Shown here: positions 16,410-25,719 of the stretch, piece by piece
How positions within the stretch are numbered: the first letter of the stretch is position 1
Layout of the letters: each line of letters begins with the position of its first letter
DNA from: Streptomyces sp. NBC_01275
Lineage (GTDB): Bacteria > Actinomycetota > Actinomycetes > Streptomycetales > Streptomycetaceae
NCBI RefSeq assembly: GCF_026340655.1
Contig: NZ_JAPEOZ010000001.1
Location: forward strand, 4,340,001-4,404,000
Direction of reading: 5' to 3'
Length of the DNA stretch: 64,000 nt
The notes under the pieces: model-generated
Seen by the model: the letters and a program-made list of their open reading frames with translations, nothing else
Database searches by the model: none
What the model was told of the DNA's origin: nothing
Program-made: the position numbers and the translations under genes

Positions 16410-18776
16410 ATGACCCATACCGACGCGCCCGCATCCGCACCGGCGGCGACCGGCCTCAGCGCCGCCGAGGTCGCGGACCGCGTCGCGCGCGGTCAGGTGA
16501 ACGACGTGCCCGTCCGCAGCAGCCGTTCCGTCGGCGAGATCGTCCGGGCGAACGTCTTCACCCGGTTCAACGCGATCATCGGCGTCCTGTGGCTGGTCAT
16601 GCTGTTCGTCGCGCCGATCCAGGACAGCCTCTTCGGCTTCGTGATCCTCGCCAACACCGGCATCGGCATCATCCAGGAGTGGCGGGCCAAGCAGACCCTG
16701 GACTCCCTCGCGGTGGTCGGCGAGGCCCGTCCCACGGTCCGCCGCGACGGCGTCGCCGTGGAGGTCGGCACCTCCGACCTGGTGCTCGGCGACCTGATCG
16801 AGATCGGGCCCGGCGACAAGGTCGTCGTGGACGGCGCCTGCGTGGAGGCGGACGGGCTGGAGATCGACGAGTCGCTGCTCACCGGCGAGGCCGACCCCGT
16901 CGTCAAGCGGCCCGGCGACCCGGTCATGTCCGGGAGCTTCGTGGTCGCCGGCGGCGGCGCCTTCGAGGCGACCAAGGTCGGCCGCGAGGCCTACGCCGTC
17001 CAGCTCGCCGAGGAGGCCTCCCGCTTCACCCTCGTCCACTCCGAGCTGCGCTCCGGCATCTCCACGATCCTGAAGTACGTGACGTGGATGATGGTCCCGG
17101 CCGCGATCGGCCTGGTCATCACCCAGTTCGTCGTCAAGGACAACGACGTCAAGGACTCGATCGCCCGCACCGTCGGCGGCATCGTCCCCATGGTCCCCGA
17201 GGGCCTCGTCCTCCTCACCTCGGTGGCCTTCGCGATCGGCGTGATCCGGCTCGGCCGGAAACAGTGCCTGGTGCAGGAGCTGCCGGCCATCGAGGGCCTC
17301 GCCCGCGTCGACACCGTCTGCCTGGACAAGACCGGCACCCTCACCGAGGGCGGCATGGACGTCACCGAACTGCGCCTGCTCGACGACGGCGACGAGACGT
17401 ACGTACGACGGGTGCTCGGGGCGCTCGGGGAGTCCGATCCGCGGCCGAACGACTCCCTCCAGGCGATCATCGCCGCCTATCCCGACGCCGAGGACTGGCG
17501 CTGCACCGAGTCCCTGCCCTTCTCCTCCGCCCGCAAGTACAGCGGCGCCAGCTTCAGCGAGGGCAACGGGGAGAGCAGTACGTGGCTGCTGGGGGCGCCG
17601 GACGTGCTGCTGGGCGACGGCGACCCCGCCCTCGCCGAGACCGGGCGGCTCAACGAGCAGGGGCTGCGGGTGCTGCTGCTGGCCCGGGCCGCCGGCGACC
17701 TGGACCGCGCCGACGTCTCCCGGGGCGCCCGGCCCACCGCCCTCGTCGTCCTGGAGCAGCGGCTGCGGCCCGACGCCGCCGACACCCTGCGCTACTTCGC
17801 CGAGCAGGACGTCCGCGCCAAGGTCATCTCCGGGGACAACGCGGTGTCGGTGGGGGCGGTGGCCGCCAAGCTCGGCCTGGACGGCCGTACGGTGGACGCG
17901 CGCCGGCTGCCCGCCGACCGAGAGGGGATGGCGCGGGCGCTCGACGACGGCACGGTGTTCGGCCGGGTCACCCCGCAGCAGAAGCGGGACATGGTCGGCG
18001 CGCTGCAGTCCCGGGGGCACACGGTCGCGATGACCGGCGACGGCGTCAACGACGTGCTGGCTCTGAAGGACGCGGACATCGGCGTGGCCATGGGGTCGGG
18101 TTCCGAAGCCACCCGGGCGGTCGCGCAGATCGTGCTGCTGAACAACAGCTTCGCGACCCTGCCGTCGGTGGTCGCGGAGGGCCGGCGGGTCATCGGCAAC
18201 ATCACGCGGGTGGCGACGCTCTTCCTGGTGAAGACGGTCTACTCGGTGCTGCTGGCCCTGCTGGTGGTGTGCTGGCAGGTCGAATACCCCTTCCTGCCGC
18301 GCCACTTGACGCTCCTGTCCACCCTCACCATCGGCATCCCGGCCTTCTTCCTCGCCCTCGCCCCCAACACGGAACGGGCCCGGCCCCACTTCGTGCGGCG
18401 GGTGATGCGGTACTCGATCCCGGGTGGGGTCGTCGCGGGCGTCGCGACCTTCCTGACGTATCTGATCGCCCGTCACTCCTACACGGGCGAGGGCTCGTTG
18501 GACGCCGAGACCAGCGCGGCGACGCTCACGCTGTTCCTGATCTCGATGTGGGTGCTGGCGATCGTCGCCCGGCCGTACACCTGGTGGCGGGTGGTGCTGG
18601 TGGCCTCGATGGGCGTGGCGTTCCTGCTGGTCCTCGCGGTGCCGTCGCTGCAGGAGTTCTTCGCGCTGAAGCTGGTGGGGATGACGATGCCGTGGATCGC
18701 CGTCGGCATCTCGGTGGTGGCGGCGGCCGCCCTGGAACTGCTTTGGAAGTGGGTCGACCGCCGCTTTCCCGACTAG
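16410..18776 (+). CDS. Cation-transporting P-type ATPase
   Basis: ATP-driven ion pump of 788 residues in the cytoplasmic membrane. Visible landmarks: actuator loop LLTGEADPV, membrane motif Pro263-Glu-Gly-Leu in helix 4 (MVPEGL), phosphorylated Asp306 in DKTGTL, and hinge motif TGDGVNDVLALKDADIG (Asp544). There is no N-terminal heavy-metal-binding domain and helix 4 lacks CPC, so it is not a P1B metal pump; the PEGL motif resembles calcium or magnesium pumps. The ion is unknown. TACCGT lies seven bases upstream of the ATG, again suggesting leaderless transcription. No regulator adjoins it. Confidence 0.92.
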   Translation: MTHTDAPASAPAATGLSAAEVADRVARGQVNDVPVRSSRSVGEIVRANVFTRFNAIIGVLWLVMLFVAPIQDSLFGFVILANTGIGIIQEWRAKQTLDSLAVVGEARPTVRRDGVAVEVGTSDLVLGDLIEIGPGDKVVVDGACVEADGLEIDESLLTGEADPVVKRPGDPVMSGSFVVAGGGAFEATKVGREAYAVQLAEEASRFTLVHSELRSGISTILKYVTWMMVPAAIGLVITQFVVKDNDVKDSIARTVGGIVPMVPEGLVLLTSVAFAIGVIRLGRKQCLVQELPAIEGLARVDTVCLDKTGTLTEGGMDVTELRLLDDGDETYVRRVLGALGESDPRPNDSLQAIIAAYPDAEDWRCTESLPFSSARKYSGASFSEGNGESSTWLLGAPDVLLGDGDPALAETGRLNEQGLRVLLLARAAGDLDRADVSRGARPTALVVLEQRLRPDAADTLRYFAEQDVRAKVISGDNAVSVGAVAAKLGLDGRTVDARRLPADREGMARALDDGTVFGRVTPQQKRDMVGALQSRGHTVAMTGDGVNDVLALKDADIGVAMGSGSEATRAVAQIVLLNNSFATLPSVVAEGRRVIGNITRVATLFLVKTVYSVLLALLVVCWQVEYPFLPRHLTLLSTLTIGIPAFFLALAPNTERARPHFVRRVMRYSIPGGVVAGVATFLTYLIARHSYTGEGSLDAETSAATLTLFLISMWVLAIVARPYTWWRVVLVASMGVAFLLVLAVPSLQEFFALKLVGMTMPWIAVGISVVAAAALELLWKWVDRRFPD

Positions 18777-18798
18777 CGGGGGTACTGCTTGCTTCGTG

Positions 18799-19596
18799 TT
18801 ACTGCACGTCGACGAAGTCCGCCGCGGAGGTGACCGCCGGGGTGGTCGTGGTGCCGGCGAAGACGTAGCGGAAGGAGCCGTCCGCGGACGCCGTGACCGT
18901 GGTCTTGAGGGCGCCGGTGGAGTTGGTCTTGATGGTCTTCACCGTGGTGTAGGCGGTGGCGCCCTTCTTCTTGAACTGGAGCTTCACCGGCTGGGCGGCG
19001 TATCCGGCGTACTTGTTGGTGTCCCAGTTGGCGCGGGTCAGCTTGCCCGCGACGGTGATGGTCTTGCCCTTCTTCACCGGCTCGGGGGCGGCGTCGGTGG
19101 TGAGCTTGGCGAGGCGCTGGACCTTGCTGGTCCCGAAGCCGGTCTGCGTGGTGATCCCGCCGTTGCTGCCCACGGCGAGGGCGCCCAGCTTCCATGTGCC
19201 CGCGAAGGCGTTGGTCAGGTCCTCGGTGTCGTCGGAGGAGGCCGGGCGGAACTCGACCTTGGCCGTGCAGTTCAGGACCGTCGAGGAGACCGTCGTGCAC
19301 GTGCCGGGGTTGTCGCCGCCGAAGGAGTCACCGTCCAGGTCGATCGTGCTGCCGCGGTAGAAGACCGGGCCGCTCGCGAAGGAGCTCGCGCTCAGGCTCG
19401 CGGGCTTGGTCACCGTGTAGGTCGCGCTGACGGTGACCTTGGCCGTGGTGCCGACCACGATGTTCTTGCCCGCGTTGACCTTGACCTTGGAGAAGGTGAC
19501 GGCGGGGCCGGCCGGGGCGGCCTGCGCGGCCGGGACGGCGAGGGCTGAAAGTGCCACGGCGCCGGTGACGGCGGCCACGATGGCGGCTATGCGCAT
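18799..19596 (-). CDS. Secreted protein with calcium-binding-like repeat domain, paralog 1
   Basis: Exported 265-residue protein. The signal peptide is MRIAAIVAAVTGAVALSALA ending at AQA-A. The mature protein has two parts: a variable beta-rich domain (VTFSKVKVNAGKNIVVGTT), then a conserved C-terminal Ig-like domain with PEPVKKGKTITVAGKLTRAN and TTVKTIKTNSTGALKTTV. The C-terminal 100 residues are nearly identical to those of the next gene, so the two arose by tandem duplication. Function is unknown; surface adhesion or matrix roles are typical of such domains. The start is fixed by the signal peptide. Confidence 0.8.
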   Translation of the reverse strand: MRIAAIVAAVTGAVALSALAVPAAQAAPAGPAVTFSKVKVNAGKNIVVGTTAKVTVSATYTVTKPASLSASSFASGPVFYRGSTIDLDGDSFGGDNPGTCTTVSSTVLNCTAKVEFRPASSDDTEDLTNAFAGTWKLGALAVGSNGGITTQTGFGTSKVQRLAKLTTDAAPEPVKKGKTITVAGKLTRANWDTNKYAGYAAQPVKLQFKKKGATAYTTVKTIKTNSTGALKTTVTASADGSFRYVFAGTTTTPAVTSAADFVDVQ

Positions 19597-19763
19597 GTGC
19601 GTTCCCCAGATGGAGAGAGGTGATCTCGGAGTCTGTTGACTCGTTGAGTGAGATCCGTGACGGATGGTGCGAGTTGTACGGCGAGAGGTAAGGGGTTGGA
19701 AAGAGAAACGAGCGGCCGCCCAGGGTGGCTCCCTGGGCGGCCGCTGACGTTTCCGGCGTACTA

Positions 19764-20693
19764 CTACTTCACGTCGACGTAGTCACCCGCGGTGGTGACC
19801 GCCGGGGTGGTCGAGGTGCCCGCGAAGCTGTAGCGGAAGTAGCCGTCCGCCGACGCCTTGACCGTGGTCTTGAGGGCGCCGGTGGAGTTGGTCTTGATGG
19901 TCTTCACCGTGGTGTAGGCGGTGGCGCCCTTCTTGCGGAACTGGAGCTTCACCGGCTGGACGGTGTAGCCGTGGTACTTGCCGTCGTCCCAGTTGGCGCG
20001 GGTCAGCTTGCCGGTGACGGTGATGGTCTTGCCCTTCTTCACCGGCTCCGGGGCGGCGTTGACCGTCAGCTTGGAGTAGCGCTGGAGCTTGGTGCCCGCC
20101 AGGGCGTACTGCTCGGCGTAGCCGACCTTGCTGAGGTCGATGTTCTCGTCGAGCGGGTCCTGGTCGTTCCAGTCGATGACGTACCCGGCCGCCTTCCAGC
20201 CGGTGGCGTCGGCGTTGGTCAGCTCCTCGCCCGGGTAGATGTCGATGGTGCCCTTGCAGTTGGCGACCGTCGTCGAGGCGGCGGTGCAGACCGGCCAGTC
20301 GTCGCCGAAGAGGATGTTGCCGTCCTCGGAGGCGTAGTCGCCGCGGTAGAGCTCGACGTCGATCCAGACGTCTTCCGCCGAGAGGTCGATGTCGGCGGCG
20401 TGCGTGACCTTGTAGGTCACCGGGACGGTGACCTTGTTGGTGGTGCCGACGACGATCGGCTTGCCGTTGTTGACCTTCACGGCGGAGAAGGTGGCGTCCA
20501 GCGGGTAAGGGGTGCCGGTGGTGGTACCGGTGAAGGTGGTGTTGCCGGAAGCGGCCTGACGCGCGGCCTGCACGGCGGCGCGGGCGTCGGTCGGGCTGAC
20601 CGATCCGGCGTCGGCGGCCTGTGCGGCCGGCACGGCGAGGGCGGAGAGAGCCAGGGCGCCGGTGACGGCGGCCACGGTGGCACGGATGCGCAT
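19764..20693 (-). CDS. Secreted protein with calcium-binding-like repeat domain, paralog 2
   Basis: Exported 309-residue paralog of the neighbouring gene, 167 bases away in tandem. The signal peptide is MRIRATVAAVTGALALSALA; an Ala-rich helical insertion (DARAAVQAARQAASG) absent from the paralog follows. The variable domain is acidic and aspartate-rich (DWNDQDPLDENIDLS), which could bind calcium. The C-terminal domain is almost unchanged (PEPVKKGKTITVTGKLTRAN). Both genes have related upstream DNA (AGATCCGTGACG), so probably shared regulation. Function is unknown. Confidence 0.8.
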   Translation of the reverse strand: MRIRATVAAVTGALALSALAVPAAQAADAGSVSPTDARAAVQAARQAASGNTTFTGTTTGTPYPLDATFSAVKVNNGKPIVVGTTNKVTVPVTYKVTHAADIDLSAEDVWIDVELYRGDYASEDGNILFGDDWPVCTAASTTVANCKGTIDIYPGEELTNADATGWKAAGYVIDWNDQDPLDENIDLSKVGYAEQYALAGTKLQRYSKLTVNAAPEPVKKGKTITVTGKLTRANWDDGKYHGYTVQPVKLQFRKKGATAYTTVKTIKTNSTGALKTTVKASADGYFRYSFAGTSTTPAVTTAGDYVDVK

Positions 20694-20889
20694 GCAATCC
20701 CCCGGTAAATAAAGGATCCCGAATGCCCGAGTTGCCCTGCGGCTCGTCATCGGACAGGGTCCAAGTGATCGTGGAGCCTGTTGGCTCATGAAGTCAGATC
20801 CGTGACGCGTGTGAATGGTTGTACGAGGCGAAGAACATTTTCTTTCGTTCAGGCTCGTTTTCTTTCGTCGCGCTCGTTTTTCCTCGATC

Positions 20890-23800
20890 TCAGTCGAACC
20901 AGCGGTCCCGCGCCAGCTCCGCCGTCCGCGAGGGATCCTCCAGCAGGGCCGCGACCTCGAAGCGGCGGGGCCACTGCCCGGCCGCCCACGCCAGGCCGGC
21001 GGCGACGCCCTCCAGGGTCGAGGCGTGCAGGACGGCGTCGTCGGTCAGCCGCCAGTCGATCTCGACGCCGTCGACGACGAGTTCGTCGTGCTCGACGTAC
21101 GACGTGGGAGTCCGCGGGCCGAGCAGCACCCGCACCGGCTCCGGTACGTCGTGTTCGGAGCCCTCGGAGTCGACCGAGCCGGTGACGGACTCGCTGAGGC
21201 GCCGGACCTGGAACAGCTCGGCCAGCTCGGCCGCGCGCGCGGGCCGTACGGGGAGCAGCGGGACGCCCTCCGTGAAGGGCAGCAGGTCGGGGGAGTCGAC
21301 GACGACCGCGTCGGCCGCGTCCACCACCTCCACCCGGCCGTCGACCACGGCCCGCACCTCGTCCGGCAGGGTGACCTGCTCCGGGTCCAGTTCGGCCAAC
21401 GCGCTGTAGAGGCCGTGGAGTTGGGCGGGGGAGACGGGGCGGTCCGGGTCGGCCAGGCGGTCCAGGAGCTCCGCCGCGCCGCCGGGCTCGTCGAGGAGCG
21501 CGGACACGGACGTCCGTACGCCCAGGGCGCGCAGCACCTGTTCGTCGTCGAAGCCGGTCGCGTCGGCCTCGTCGTAGAGGCCGTGCAGGAGGGGGTCGCC
21601 GCCGGCCGCGAGCAGACCGGCCGGGCGGCGGCCGTCGAGGACGGGGTTCCCGCGCAGCCACCAGGCGGTGTAGGGCCGTACGACCTCGTGGGTGCCGTCG
21701 GGCAGGAGGATGCGGACGGGCTGGGTGAGGGCGTCGCGCAGGGGCGGCTGGGCGAGCAGGGCGAGGGCCTGCGGCCAGCGGTCGTCGTCGACGAGGTCGA
21801 GGTCGCGGACGGCGACCAGCTCGGTGGCGACCGGCGGGACGGGGCTGTCCGGGAAGCGGTCGAGGATGTCCTCGCACCACACGTCCACGGCGTCCAGCAG
21901 ACCCGCGTCGTCGGGCTCGGCGAAGTCGCCTTCCCTGGGCTCCAGTTCGTCCGGGTCGAGGACGACGTCGGTGGCGCGCACGAGCGCGAAGCTCGCGAGC
22001 ACACCACAGGCGGCGAGCGGCTTTTCGCCCCACTTGTCCGCCAACTCGGCGTCCACGAACGCGAGTTCGTCCTCGCGGATGACGGAGGCGAACGGGCTGC
22101 CGGGGAGGACGAGTTCACCGGCGGGGACCAGTTCGCCGTCCTCGTCGGGCAGCGCGAGCGCGCCGAGCCAGGGCTCGTCGCCGGGCTCCAGGCCCGCGTC
22201 GCGGACGAGGGCGAGGACGGTGTCGGCGAGTTCCTCGGCGTCGGGCGTGTCCTGGTCGTCCCAGGCCCCGCCGTCGTCGTCCAGGGACGCGGCGACCGCG
22301 GCCCGCACCTGCGGGGTGGTCAGCACCGCGCGGGGCGTGGCGGGCAGCGCGCCGAGCTTCTCCAGGAGGGGGTGCGCGGCGTCCGGGTGGGCGACCTTGA
22401 GGCCGAGGCGGGCGAGGACGTCGGCGTCGACGCTCGTCGCGTCCGCGGTGTCCGCCGGGTCCCCCAGGGGCAGGAGCACCTGGCGGGGCCCGATGGTCGT
22501 ACGGCCGTCGGCCAGTGGCACGGGCAGTCCGGAGAGCCGGTCGGGGTCGACGCCGGCGAGGCTGTCGTAGAGCCGCCGCCACCAGTCCGGGTCCTTCTCC
22601 AGACCGGCCAGCCGGTCGATCGCGTCGGCGAGCGGGACCCGGGCGACGCCCAGGGTGCGCAGCTCGACGCGCCGTTCCAGCCCGGCGGGCAGCAGGGTCG
22701 GCAGCACCTCGGCGAGCACCCGTACGGTGTCGGCGCCGGCGCCCTCGACGACCTCGGCGTCGCGGGGGCGCAGGGCCTCGGGAAGCTCGACCTCGTCCTC
22801 GTCCTGGGGGCCCTTGGGCTCGACGGCGGGCGGGAGGAAGGCGGTGCGCGGCAGCCGTTCGAGGAGGGCCTGGCGCAGCGCCCCGTCCAGCTCGCCCTTG
22901 CCCAGCGGTCCGGGCACGAGGTCGATGATCTCGGCGGTCACCGGCCGCCAGTCGGCGAGCAGTCGGGCGTACGCGTCCGCCGCGCGCTGCACCAGATGGT
23001 CGGTCAGCGGGCCGGGGGCGGCGTGCCGGCGGGTGGTGTCGAGGGGGAAGGAGGCGATGAGCAGGGCGGGGACGCCCAAGGGCTCGTCGCTGGGGGTGGG
23101 GGCGTGCACGACGGGGGTGGTGCGGGGCCGGACGGGGCCGCCGTCGGCGTCGACCGGCACGGCCCAGGTGACCGACCAGTGCGGCCGCAGCCGCTCCTCG
23201 ACCGGCCGGTCGGCCAGCAGTTCGGCGTCGAGCGTCCCGTGTGCGGCGACGGTGCGCCAGCGGGTCGTCCCCCGGTCGGAGTCCGCGACGACGGTGAGGT
23301 CGCCGTCGGCGGCCCGGCGCAGGGTGCGGGGCTCCTGGTCGCCGATCTCGACGACGACCTCCTCCAGCCCGGGCAGGGCGAGCAGGAGGGCGTCGTCGAC
23401 GGCGCCGAGGAGCCGCTCCGCGAGGTCGGCGGCGGCCGGGTCGCGCAGGGGCAGGATGACGGCCGTGTCGTAGGGGTCCGGGGCGGTGCCCTGGGCGGCG
23501 AACGGGAGCCGGAGCAGGGGCACGTGACCGTCGCGCCGGCGGACCTCGTCGCCGAGGCCGGGGCTGTGCCGGGCGGTGGCGGAGGCCAGCTCGCGGGCCT
23601 CGGCGAGGTCCCAGCGGACACCGCCGTGCCGGCCGACGACGGCGGGCTCGTCGGTGACGGCGAGCACGGCGGCGAACCCGACGCCGAACCGCCCGACGGC
23701 CGAGTGGGCGGCCTCCTGCCGGGGCGCGTGCTGGGGCTCGCGCTTGGCGGAGGCGCGGAGGGTGGCGAGGGACTCGACGCCGGCCGCGTCCAGCGGCGCG

Positions 23801-24069
23801 CCGGTGTTCGCGGCGACGAGGACGCCGTCGCGCAGGGTGAGCCGCAGCCGGCCCGCCACCCCCGCCCGGGCGGCCGCGTCGGCGGCGTTCTGCGCGAGCT
23901 CGACGACGAGGCGGTCCCGGTACCCGCCGAGGACGAGGTCCTCCTCGGCGTTGGCGTCCTCCCGGAAACGGGCGGGACTCGTGGCCCAGGCGTCCAGCAC
24001 TCCGCGACGCAGGCGGGCCGTGCCGAAGGGGTCCGCGCCCTCGGGCGCCGGCCGCACGAACTTGCTCAC
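20890..24069 (-). CDS. Sacsin-type GHKL (Hsp90-like) ATP-binding protein
   Basis: Large soluble protein of 1059 residues. The N-terminal about 220 residues form a sacsin/Hsp90-like GHKL ATPase domain: N box LVVELAQNAADAA, G1-like VAANTGAPLDAAGVESL and G2 VGRFGVGFAAVLAV. The remaining 800 residues are acidic, Leu/Asp-rich, with no other domain I recognise. A chaperone-like or signalling ATPase is plausible. Start: the GTG at 24069 has GGAG at the ideal distance; a GTG two codons upstream is too close to it. DUF3027 follows upstream on the same strand across a repeat-filled gap. Confidence 0.85.
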   Translation of the reverse strand: MSKFVRPAPEGADPFGTARLRRGVLDAWATSPARFREDANAEEDLVLGGYRDRLVVELAQNAADAAARAGVAGRLRLTLRDGVLVAANTGAPLDAAGVESLATLRASAKREPQHAPRQEAAHSAVGRFGVGFAAVLAVTDEPAVVGRHGGVRWDLAEARELASATARHSPGLGDEVRRRDGHVPLLRLPFAAQGTAPDPYDTAVILPLRDPAAADLAERLLGAVDDALLLALPGLEEVVVEIGDQEPRTLRRAADGDLTVVADSDRGTTRWRTVAAHGTLDAELLADRPVEERLRPHWSVTWAVPVDADGGPVRPRTTPVVHAPTPSDEPLGVPALLIASFPLDTTRRHAAPGPLTDHLVQRAADAYARLLADWRPVTAEIIDLVPGPLGKGELDGALRQALLERLPRTAFLPPAVEPKGPQDEDEVELPEALRPRDAEVVEGAGADTVRVLAEVLPTLLPAGLERRVELRTLGVARVPLADAIDRLAGLEKDPDWWRRLYDSLAGVDPDRLSGLPVPLADGRTTIGPRQVLLPLGDPADTADATSVDADVLARLGLKVAHPDAAHPLLEKLGALPATPRAVLTTPQVRAAVAASLDDDGGAWDDQDTPDAEELADTVLALVRDAGLEPGDEPWLGALALPDEDGELVPAGELVLPGSPFASVIREDELAFVDAELADKWGEKPLAACGVLASFALVRATDVVLDPDELEPREGDFAEPDDAGLLDAVDVWCEDILDRFPDSPVPPVATELVAVRDLDLVDDDRWPQALALLAQPPLRDALTQPVRILLPDGTHEVVRPYTAWWLRGNPVLDGRRPAGLLAAGGDPLLHGLYDEADATGFDDEQVLRALGVRTSVSALLDEPGGAAELLDRLADPDRPVSPAQLHGLYSALAELDPEQVTLPDEVRAVVDGRVEVVDAADAVVVDSPDLLPFTEGVPLLPVRPARAAELAELFQVRRLSESVTGSVDSEGSEHDVPEPVRVLLGPRTPTSYVEHDELVVDGVEIDWRLTDDAVLHASTLEGVAAGLAWAAGQWPRRFEVAALLEDPSRTAELARDRWFD

Positions 24070-24234
24070 GTTCACTCTCCATCATCGGCGTGAGGACGAA
24101 GGTACCGCCCGCCGGAGGCCGGTCCGCCCCCAGCACGGGCGAGAGACGTGAGAGCTGAGCCGAAGCCCTGAGTCACGATCTGATAACAATGCCTGGGAGG
24201 GCTCGGAATCCGGAGGCCTGGGAGCAGGAGAGCC

Positions 24235-24414
24235 GGAATCCGACGGCCCTCGATCAGCGGCCCTGAATCAGGAGATCCGAAATCGGGGGTCCGGAATCAG
24301 AGGGTCCGAAATCGAGGGGCCCGGCATCAGAGGGTCCGAAATCTGGAGGTCCGGAGCCAGGGGTCCGGAATCTGGACGTCCGGAATCTGGACGTCCGGAA
24401 CCAGGGTTCCGGGA
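24235..24414. repeat. Degenerate 15-bp tandem repeat array
   Basis: GGTCCGGAATCTGGA-like units (also GGTCCGAAATC) recur about ten times in the gap between the DUF3027 stop and the sacsin-like gene. The array has no gene and no CRISPR-like unique spacers. Confidence 0.75.
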
Positions 24415-25383
24415 TCAGGAGTGCCCCAGCTCCGCCGATTCCTCGTCCGCCGCCGTCGCCGCGGGCACCGAGCCCGAGTCCGGGGCGGGCCGCAGGGGGA
24501 ACGGGTCCACCCGGGTCTCGTCGATGACCGGTTCCGCCGGGCGGGGCGGTGTCGGCATGACCGCCGCCTCCGAGTGGCCTCCACAGCCGTACGCCAACGA
24601 CACCACGCGGCCGTCCGCCGGGGAGAACTCGTTGGCGCAGATGCCGAAGGCCTGGCCGAGGGAGCCGCCGACACGGGCCAGGAAACCGCAGCTCACACAG
24701 GATGCGGGGGCCGCCTGGGCCATGGGGGTCTTCGGGCCGAAGGAGTCCTCCCAGCGGTCGGCGGCGGTGTGCAGTCCGTAGCGGGACAGGACGCGGGCGC
24801 GGCGCAGGCCCAGCTCCTCGGCGACCGCGGCGATCGTGCCCCGGCGGGGGGTGGTGGACAGGGCGGCCGGCGGGGTCGCCGTGACCTCCGCGTCCTCGAC
24901 GTCCGCCAGCTCGGCCATCTCCTCGGAGAGGGGCGAGTTCGGCGTGGGCTCGTCGGCGTCGGTGTAGCCCGGCTGGAGGCGCGGATCGTCCTCGCCGGTG
25001 TAGCCGGGCTCCAGACGCAGGTCCTCCGCGTCGGTGGGGAGCAGGTCGCCGGGGCCCATGTCGCCCGGGCGCAGGCGCTCGCTCCACGGCACCCACTCGG
25101 GGGCCAGGACCGCGTCCGGGCCCGGCAGCAGGACCACCTCGTCGAGCGTGACGACCTTCGCGCGGGAGGCCCGGGCCACGGTCGCCGCCCAGCGCCAGCC
25201 GCGGTAGCCCAGCTCCCTGCACTCGAAGTAGTGCGTGACCACGCGGTCGCCCTCGGACAGCACGCCTACGTGCTCGCCGATCACGCCGGGCGCGGCGGCC
25301 TCCTGTGCTGCGGCACGGGCGAGGTCGACGGCCTCGGCGCACAGGCGGTCGGGGGTGCGGCTTCGCGTGGTCGCTGCGCTCAC
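24415..25383 (-). CDS. DUF3027 domain-containing protein
   Basis: Actinobacterial protein of 322 residues and unknown function. The N-terminal domain (DRLCAEAVDLARAAAQEAA through HYFECRELGYRGWRWAATVARA) and the C-terminal Cys motif CVSCGF near AFGICANEFSPADGRVVSLAYGCG-type sequence are the DUF3027 hallmarks; the four cysteines could bind zinc. A low-complexity acidic linker with a PGYTGEDD/PGYTDADE duplication joins them. The GTG at 25383 is preferred, with GAGAAG about 9 bases upstream. It is the last gene before a divergent MFS gene. Confidence 0.85.
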   Translation of the reverse strand: MSAATTRSRTPDRLCAEAVDLARAAAQEAAAPGVIGEHVGVLSEGDRVVTHYFECRELGYRGWRWAATVARASRAKVVTLDEVVLLPGPDAVLAPEWVPWSERLRPGDMGPGDLLPTDAEDLRLEPGYTGEDDPRLQPGYTDADEPTPNSPLSEEMAELADVEDAEVTATPPAALSTTPRRGTIAAVAEELGLRRARVLSRYGLHTAADRWEDSFGPKTPMAQAAPASCVSCGFLARVGGSLGQAFGICANEFSPADGRVVSLAYGCGGHSEAAVMPTPPRPAEPVIDETRVDPFPLRPAPDSGSVPAATAADEESAELGHS

Positions 25384-25719
25384 AGGTATCGCTTCTCTCC
25401 TACGCCGTCTCTCGGGTGCGCCGGCCTGAAGGCGGCGGGTGCGGACGGAGCGGACCTGGGGACCGCGTCGACGTCCGCGCCCGATCGCGCTCGGGCGCAC
25501 CTGCTGTCATCCATTCTGCGGGATGGCCGGGAGGCGCGCGGCCGAGAACGATCGCCACGGCGCGCTACGCACGCTACCTGTTCGAGAACGCTCGGCCTAC
25601 ACCGACGGCCCGTTTCCCCTCGCTGATCCGCTTCAAGTCGTCCCCGAGGTCTCCGGAACCACACCGCCATCCGCGCGGTAACCGCACTACACACATCATT
25701 CTCGGGGCACTATGACGGA

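Noticed and set aside
20815..24093. Plus-strand frame of over 1000 codons opposite the GHKL gene
   Set aside because: Mirror frame of the real gene; no start signal and biased residue content.
24235..24414. CRISPR array
   Set aside because: Units are degenerate and adjacent, with no unique spacers of uniform length and no cas genes nearby.
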